This document shows, piece after piece, positions 56,031 through 64,000 of a stretch of DNA of 64,000 bases. The notes beneath the pieces were generated by a model, which saw only the letters and a program-made list of their open reading frames with translations, searched no databases and was not told where the DNA came from. The DNA is from Phoronis australis. Taxonomy: Eukaryota; Phoronida; Phoronidae. Position 1 is the stretch's first letter. Each line of letters starts with the position of its first letter. The position numbers were made by a program, and so were the translations under genes. Location: positions 166,062 to 230,061 of the forward strand of contig NMRA01000255.1 of NCBI GenBank assembly GCA_002633005.1, in the 5' to 3' direction.

Positions 56031-59000
56031 AAAAGGACGAGGAATGATTTCCAACTAAGTTCTTCTAAATAAAAAAATATCAAAACTTTCAAAACCTCGT
56101 CACCATAATCCATCTGCAGTAATAAATTATCTCATGGACATGAAAGAGTACCAGCAGTTCACCTAGGCAATTACGTCGCCCTGGATGCCGCAGGCATACA
56201 GGGGTGACAATATATTCGCACAAAAATTTAAGAATTTCAAAATACAGGAAACAAAATCAAATGAAACATGCATATATTCACATAGAGTTGTAATGAACAC
56301 ATATCATAAGTCTGGAGACGATTCAGTCAAGGTAATTTGAACAAATCGATGAAAATCTGTCGCGGTTTGCTCGAGTTTCTCTTACCGAGTGCCATTTTGA
56401 GGAAATTACGTAAAATCACGCATTTTGACGGATAAATAGCCCAAGAGACACAAATCTTACAAATTTCACCTGATACCGTCCCATGCTATTTTGCAAGTGT
56501 CACGCGCCATCGTCACGCGCTTCGCTCAGTCTCGCGCTTGCCTTTGCCTAACTCACGTGACTCAGTTGAAATACATTGAGGTTATTGCGCCCTGGTGACA
56601 AAGTTAATGGTGACCAAAAAAGTAGTGTTGGGGTTCTTCGCCAAAGTCATTTTAATTCTTGTAACTAAGCTTTATCGCAGATTATGTGTAGAAGTAGAAA
56701 GGACGACTGAAGAAAGTAAGTGCTTTTATCAGTGATAATTTTAGTGTGGAATGTATTTTTGACGAGGTGAAAACTCCTAATCGGTGGTCGGATTTGGCCT
56801 ACCGCCCGTTTAAAATACACGGGACGAAATTAGTACAGAAAGCGATGGGAAGTATTCTAGACCCTAACCGGCCAGCCAGGGGCTACGTGTTACCTACATT
56901 TCACCCTGCTTAGCTGACGATAAACGAAATTTGACCGAACACTCTCATAAAATCGGTCTCCTAATAATCCTTATCGTGAAACGATTTTATTTCCGTTACC
57001 AACAAGAGTATTTAAAACATCACAGACTCGAGAAACCCCTTCAGAGTTTATAGGGATTGGCCAGTCCGAAAGTTGTGATTTCGTATATGGCGCATGTAAC
57101 TTGGGTTGCCGGCAATTGAAAAATCGGATGAGCGTGGTAATATTTTTAAAGCCCAAAGCGCTTCGGTTAAGAATTCAACATTAACAGGTAAACAGGGGGT
57201 GAAACTCAGAAAATCAGAATTTTTGTCAGCCATTTTACTTTGCTGAATACAGCGTTTGCCATGTATTAGTAAGCGCATCACTGTTAAGCAATTCTTGATA
57301 GATATTATCCGATTAACCGGCAATTACTGGTATATTCTGAGAGAATTTGTCTTTCGCCGACGAGTGATTAAATTACTACACGCACGTTTTATACGAATAG
57401 CCTAAATACGGAGTCATACGCCAACCCTTCGACTGGTTGTAAGTCCCAGTTTGAACTCTGTATGAAAACATACGTCGTGAAGTTGCTACAATTTAGTGAG
57501 CCAAGGCCCAGGTGCTCCTTGGTGTAAATAAATTAAGACCCTGTCTCACCAAAGTAGTTCTCAAGTACGACCCTGAACACGTGACAAAATCCAGTTTGCC
57601 GTGGACGATTTTGCATTCGAAGCATGTTCCAGTTCCGAGCGTTCGTCGGACGAGTTTGGTGTGACAGAGCCTTAAAGAAGTACTGAATCGCCAGAGCAGT
57701 TTTACCGCACTACGTCATCAAACTTGTTTCAGAACAAGAAGACTTTATCATCTTAAAATGAATAAAACCAAAACGAATAACAACTGAAATTTATATATGA
57801 AGATGTTTCGGATCGGTCGTTCTGTTGAACATATTTAACGTCACTCGGTAGTGAAGAAGTGGAAACTCTTGCTTGTTAATTCGGACCATAATTCTTGCAG
57901 GTCACTCTTCAAATACGTATCAATAGAACGCCCAATGCTTAGACTTGATACAAAAATACAAAATTTTGCGATTTAATCTCGATCACATTCCCGTTCACCA
58001 CATCTCCTGCTGTCTCCAACAACATTCCAACAGCGTTAATGCCATTACCACTTCAAAGTAACGAATTATTCATGTTTTGTCCACATTAATTACCATGTGA
58101 CCCACTCCACCACCTCAGGGACAGATTAAGTTTCAATTCTGCCAGCAAACCTGTTGCCATAAATATCAAGCGAGATCTCTAATGTCTGCTAAATTTTGAT
58201 TGGTTTAGATATCAATCTATTTGGGTCATTCTAAGTCACTCAGTCATGGCGACCCTGAGATTGTGTCCTACAGAATGAAGCAGAAAACCATTTCAGAAAA
58301 ATCAACTGTGTGACTTCAGGTTGGTGAGGTACATTTTACGAAAATTCCGTTTCCTTTTGGAGCGCGGCGTCAAAAATATTTTATATAGTGGGATACCCAT
58401 CCACTGGGCTGCGATGGCAATAAACTTTGTTTGGTTTTGGAAAACAGAGAATCTTGCATCTCTTGCGATGCAACTAAGCCTTATTTATCATCTGTTTTTC
58501 ATTCGGACAACTAATACTGTTTGCGATTAGCTAAATCATGAAGATGCCGTTCAAGAAATTTTGAGTTTAGTTCCTTCTCACAAGGGCTCTATTTAATTTT
58601 CCGCTGCCTATTTCAGAAAATGACCAATACACTTTTTACAACACATGTCGCCACGTCGTTTAAAAAGGAACGTTAAAGTCAGATCAAAACCAATTAAGTT
58701 AATTGGTCTTACACGATTAAGTTACTCGAAAAATACGATAGTACCTCTATCAAACACACGTAAAAAACAGTCACAGGAAAATCATTAAATTATTAATTTG
58801 CACTTATAATTTTGGTATTTTGACGTAATAGAAGCTGAGTTTGCGAGTTTGCATTGCCCCCCTGTCAGGCCCTGCTGCGGACCAGATGTAACCTATCTGT
58901 GACAGGCACAGTGGGTGGTTATGTAGTCTACCGTCTCAGCATGACGTCGGGCTGGCTCCGGACTATTTACGCTCGGGTCTCAACCTTGTCATCGAGTCAA

Positions 59001-62000
59001 ATGGAAGAAAAACTTCCAAATAGTTTACAAAGTAGAACATAAACAATGAAGGCTTTATCTACCTTCTCGCTGTCAGAAATTACATATTGAACTTAAACCT
59101 TCTTCCCTGTTAATTACTGTGTGCCGGTAAACACGATTCGGATTACTGCTGTACTTGGTTCATAGTGAAACGAATCAAATTCAAAATTACATCGATTATA
59201 ATTTTTCTCATTGTACGAGACGATAATTAAAGTAATTGGGTTTTGTTTTCTTACTTTATCAAACTGGAAATTCGCAAAGGAATTTATACGATCCGTACAC
59301 AAGTGAATAACGCGTGAAATATTTCAGAAAAACCAATAATTCGTGGAAAGCAATAAAAATATGAAATTCCGTTAAACGTGAATACACCGTTACACTCTTA
59401 CCTGTTCCGTAATAGCCAAGTTGACTTTTGAAACTTAAACAAACCTTATTGGCCTTTATATAGCAGTGAGCAAACAGTCGGCAAAAGTTAGTATTCATTA
59501 CAGTACTCAAAAGAAGACTGTAGAAAGTAGTTGTACGACTACGTCAAGTAGTCATCAAGCGGTTGAAGTGGCGATGAACAAATTATAATCTAATCACAGT
59601 ACGAGAAATCACAGCACGTTAGCGCGTGCAGCCCAGACATCGCACAAACTGTTAGGGGATACATCATTCTTCACTCACGCTCAAGAGATCCTTTTTCACT
59701 AATGAATAAACATGACTGTCAGAAATTTGCGAAATAGACTTCGCTTCTCGCGCACGTTATAAAATAGTGTTGACATAAGCGCGCGTTCATTGAGTTTTGG
59801 GTCGTGATTAAGTAGACAAACTGCGGTGGAACGCTGACAATTTCCACTTGTTTACTCTCTTCCTTATCTGGTAAGTGCAGCCAATTTACAAAGAAGATGA
59901 CTGCTCAAGATACAAGCGCTTTCTGCCACCTGATAAATAATAATTGATTACAAGACGGTTCTGCGATTCGCGTTCATCATTTCGAAATATGATATACGAA
60001 CGTTTTTCGTTGCAGAAAACATCCATAGAAGTCATACAAATACTTTCTATGGCGTAAAGAACATCCAACAAAAGCTGTAAATTGTGTTCCGCGATCTCGG
60101 GAGTTACAAACAAACTTCTCCGACGCCCGAACAAAAAAATTGAAAGGTAACCCTGCAGAATGCTCAAAGAAAAGCTAACTTTCAACAAGCATATTTCAAC
60201 ACCAACATTCAATTTAATTTTATCTCGTCAAGCCGAGACATAAACACCGTCCACCACCAAGATTTCGTCTGCAACGTCGTCAGTCGCATACCAGTGCTCC
60301 GAACGCCTTTTTCTATTTTTTCAAATCGTAAGCTCACGTGGTAAACGACTTAAGATGGGTATCGGGAAGCCAATTGCCCAGCAAATATTTCAACAAAGAC
60401 ATATAGAGGCATTGTTTACTTCTTTGTAAGCACTTCTCTAATGATAATATCTTAGAAAATAGCAGAGCCTAATGTAAACTTACAAAGTGGACAATGCTGA
60501 TATTTCATCTCCTTCGGCTTTACTCTTCGGTAAAAGGCGAGCTAAGACGCGAAGATGTTAGGGAAACTCAAAATGACGTGTTCGTTTCCTTTCTATCAGT
60601 AAATATGCTATTTACCAAATAAAACACCGTGAGCACTTTTAGTCGTCATGACAGAATTTCTTACTATCCCATGACGGGCTTACTAGGATCATGATCATTA
60701 GGTGACTTTTTGTGCAAGGGTGCGAACCAATTGTAACCACAAGCGGAACACTTTTTTGGCAGGAGAAATGTGTTATTTACCCAAAAAATCTCTGTGCTTG
60801 GACTGGGGTGTAAAGATGTCTTCCGGCACGTAGCTGACAACCTTATTACATCGTCTCCTGAGAAGTCCTTTCATAAGATGCAACCTTTCACTTCAAAACT
60901 CCGTTGCGTTACAAACGTAAAGAGAAACAACTTTTGTTTTAATAACAATGTGGTCGTTTTTTTATAACCAGGTAATAACTTTTGATGCTTTGCTACTACA
61001 GTGATGTAATTGAGGTCCTCAAGAGACGCTGACGAGTAACTCACCCCGCAGTTAACGCCAGAAGGCATATCCCATAGTCTGTTGGTTCTGGGTTAGATTA
61101 TTTTCTGTACACACATTTTATAAATTAAACATCGAAATTCTCAAAGAAAGACATTAATTTAAAAAAGGCGGATAGCAGAAAATTACATTCGATTGACATA
61201 CCGTATTCAGAAATTGTAAGGACCAATTACTGAACGGGCAATACGCTAGTACTTTGAATTAACTCCACTCTCATTCGCTGTAACAAGGCGCCTTTCGAAT
61301 CCAGTGATGGACATCTCACTATCTAACGATCTAATGTAGCGTACCCCAAACAGGTTCACTGTCCTACGTTCTAACTGACACATCACAATTTTGATGACGG
61401 GTGTCACATAAAGTTTGGAACTTCTTCAACCTCATTATCTGTTGTTATCGGAATCATCTAGTCCTACACTCCACGTATAATGTTCTTAATGGATTTTTCA
61501 GTTACAGCGATTACTCAGACAAAGGCACTTTGGACATTGACTTAAAGTCAAATATACAGTCAGCGAGTCAATATGTAATTAATATTTTCTTATATAACTA
61601 TGACTCCTTACCTGAACGTAGTTTTTAATGTTAATGCGATCGTACACCGAGAACAAGAGTCAAATGGTTCTACGCAGTCTCTTATGGTGTTATTCGTTAC
61701 ATGTCCAAAATATTAGCTATCAGCTGCTCAGGGCGTTCTTATGTGAAGTAAACATTGCATGGCATACTTGTTCCGTGAACGTCCAAAAATAAAACGACCT
61801 TTCAGAATCTAGATAGAACGAGTGCCGAAGTATTAGCTAAAGTACGCGAACATGAATGGAGGAGTAGTCTGACCACTGGCGGGCACTTTATATTCCCTAC
61901 AGCAACTATATACAAACTGCCCGAGTATTGGGGTCCCCACTCATTACAAACCACGTAATACATTGTTACTGGATACCAAGAGCATGCAGGCATAAACCAG

Positions 62001-64000
62001 TACTGGAAATGCGTCCTAAATATTCACATTTTAGGTCGCTTCATAAAAAAACTTGCTATCCTTGCCGTAAGAAAATATGACTTTCAAGAACATTAAAAAA
62101 CCACAACATTTCCTAAAAGGGAAGCCTGAACTTTTTGGTTTTTGGTATATTTTCACTTAAAAGATATCAAAAGCTTTCGATGATAACCATCGGTTAGCAA
62201 GGTTTATCCATAAGGACCATCGACCCTGTTCCACGAGGCATGGCAGGGTAGGTGGACCAGCTAATTTAGACGCATGAAAACACACGCCTGTACCAATCTT
62301 GAGTTGTAGCAAAGAACCCTTCGCACGAGTCAACTGGTGTGCCGGGTAAATACAAGATGGAGTCCCCTGCGTGAATATTAACTTTTGTTCTTTGACGTAA
62401 GTTTGTAATGTAAATTTTTCATATGCTGGTTCTCCCCTTTTGTTTCAAAACAACACGCGGGCGAGGCTAGGAGCACGAACAACTTTTCGTGCCCCTAATA
62501 GTGAGGTTGGTGATATTTTCCGTGCCCCCAGCCTCTTCAGCGACATACACGCATGCCTTTGTAATGAACGTATAATGAGGTAAACAACATTCCAGCTTGC
62601 CTCTATCTACTAGCGAGTCATCATATCAGTTCCTTGTTCCGAACGTCGGTTCCAAACACACGTACTAATTATCACACACCAATTCAATATTTGGAAGTTT
62701 TTCATTGAATGAAAACGCGTAGTCTTTGCCACCCTCTATAAAGTACTGTTCATAACGTCATTGTGCCGTAACGATACCACTCGCTGCTCTCTGCGGCGAC
62801 TTGAAGGCGGGCAACCAGCTAACGAGTATTCAATCAATTGTATTTACCTGATTTTTGGACATCAACACAGGAGCTTAGTTTAACATACAAAGACACTGTT
62901 ACTTTTTCGCTTACTGAATTCCGATGTCCCTGTTCAGGTCCTGTGGTATTCCCATCTTTATGAATTACTGTCGATATTCGGCACAAATGGCAAAAACACG
63001 TGACTGATTAGAACACATTACGAAATTAATTCTTATTCACGGCCTGTTTTACGACGTTCCGCGATAGCTTTAGGCAAGCCCACAAATGTGTGGTGACAAT
63101 CAATTTACGTGTTAATTCAGAGCTCATCAATGGCACAATACGTAACGCACCTGTCGACAGTAAACAGGTCACAAATTGAAAGATTGAGTTTTATGACACC
63201 ATAAATAAAAATAAGCTTGATTATTCTTCTGTCCGTTTAATGTGATTCGGTGATCTATCAAATCACGGGATGCTCTGTCTAACCAAACTCGAGGAAATGT
63301 TACCGCTTCGGTCATGTGAAAAATGGGAACTAAAAAAAATGAATAATGTGTAATAACCAATTAAATTTCAATCGGTATAGTTAAAATAAACCTTTTTATC
63401 ACCTAGAAGTTCAAATTATTGATTGTGATTTGAAAAAAATCACAACTTGCATACAGTCGTACTTAAACTCTAAAGTGTTTTACTCATTTTATATCTGAGT
63501 CACGTGGTTTGCAGTTTTTATCAGAAAAATATCTCGAGATTGCGAATTCAATTACTGTTCAGAGAATGAGAGTGCGAGCACAGCTAGATGGGGAATTAAC
63601 GGCTTCGATTTCCCGAGTTCGATTTATTTTGGAATGCCAATCAAATTGTCCATCATTTGCGGTATTAGTATTTGCATACGTATGAATTGAGTTGGCGTAC
63701 AATGAAAGGCTTTTCGATTGAAGTTGGTCGCAATTCAAGAAACTCTGTTTTGAGACCGACATGATGGGCGGCCATTATATAGTTGTGAAAAACCGAACGA
63801 TATTGGTAAAGTACGCGCGCCGTTTAGTGAAAGCTGTCGCACACTGCTTGCAGCATTGAAGAGGGGCAACGGGAGAAAGCGAAGGCAGAACTGATAGACA
63901 ATAAATTACACATTTAGAAATTTTGTTGAATAAATACATTGTTTTCTGTTGCCCGAAAACGAGAAGTTTGAAATTGGATCAATTCAGTCGGCTTAGGCAG
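56031..64000. other. SIM 5' region without recognised genes
   Basis: Apart from the repeat at 56939-57185 and a short inverted repeat near 62464-62533 (GAGGCTAGGAGCACG / CGTGCCCCCAGCCTC) I see nothing I can name. All open frames are short and compositionally random. Promoter and 5' UTR exons of SIM may be here. Confidence 0.5.
56939..57185 (+). repeat. dispersed repeat family, copy 4 (SIM upstream)
   Basis: Starts ACACTCTCATAAAATCGGTC, includes TTTCCGTTACCAACAAGAGT and ends with CCAAAGCGCTTCGGTTAAGA, the block shared with copy 1. Confidence 0.55.

Overview
The window is animal genomic DNA. Four intron-containing genes can be assembled with GT-AG splice sites and matching phases at every junction. 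Base composition is AT-rich, introns run from a few hundred bases to 13.5 kb, and short inverted-repeat elements are abundant. The proteins are closest, by eye, to those of invertebrate deuterostomes such as hemichordates, amphioxus or echinoderms. That placement is an impression, not a measurement, and a marine protostome cannot be excluded.

Layout. (1) 2535-13544, minus strand: DDOST (OST48), a subunit of the ER oligosaccharyltransferase; 11 coding exons, 438 residues, complete. (2) 14409-19187, plus strand: a small secretory or membrane TPR protein related to the first module of TTC17; 3 coding exons, 369 residues. It lies head to head with DDOST, with 864 bp between the start codons. (3) 23379-31241, minus strand: NECAP, an endocytic adaptor accessory protein; 7 coding exons, 277 residues, complete. 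(4) 33096-56016, minus strand: single-minded (SIM), a bHLH-PAS transcription factor; 9 coding exons, 702 residues. Its first intron is 13.5 kb, and a splice acceptor just before the start codon points to at least one further 5' non-coding exon beyond 56027. From about 56.1 kb to the end I see no convincing coding sequence; this is probably SIM 5' flank or 5' UTR intron.

The genes do not form one pathway. DDOST and the TTC17-like protein share a putative divergent promoter region and both enter the secretory pathway. NECAP serves clathrin/AP-2 endocytosis, and SIM is a developmental regulator. Human DDOST and NECAP2 both lie in 1p36, so the linkage here may be ancestral.

Much of the non-coding DNA is old mobile DNA: a foldback element with a 5-bp target duplication (870-1209), a Harbinger-like element with TAA flanks (4031-4844), a Kolobok-like element with TTAA/TCAA flanks and a THAP-like remnant (8730-10311), several miniature inverted-repeat families and a 28-bp tandem array. 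The most interesting items are the compact TTC17-related protein, a set of CTCF-like motifs in convergent orientation around the divergent gene pair, and a small palindromic repeat family inside SIM. I found no clear evidence of a wholly new biological system. No tRNA, rRNA or CRISPR array was recognised.
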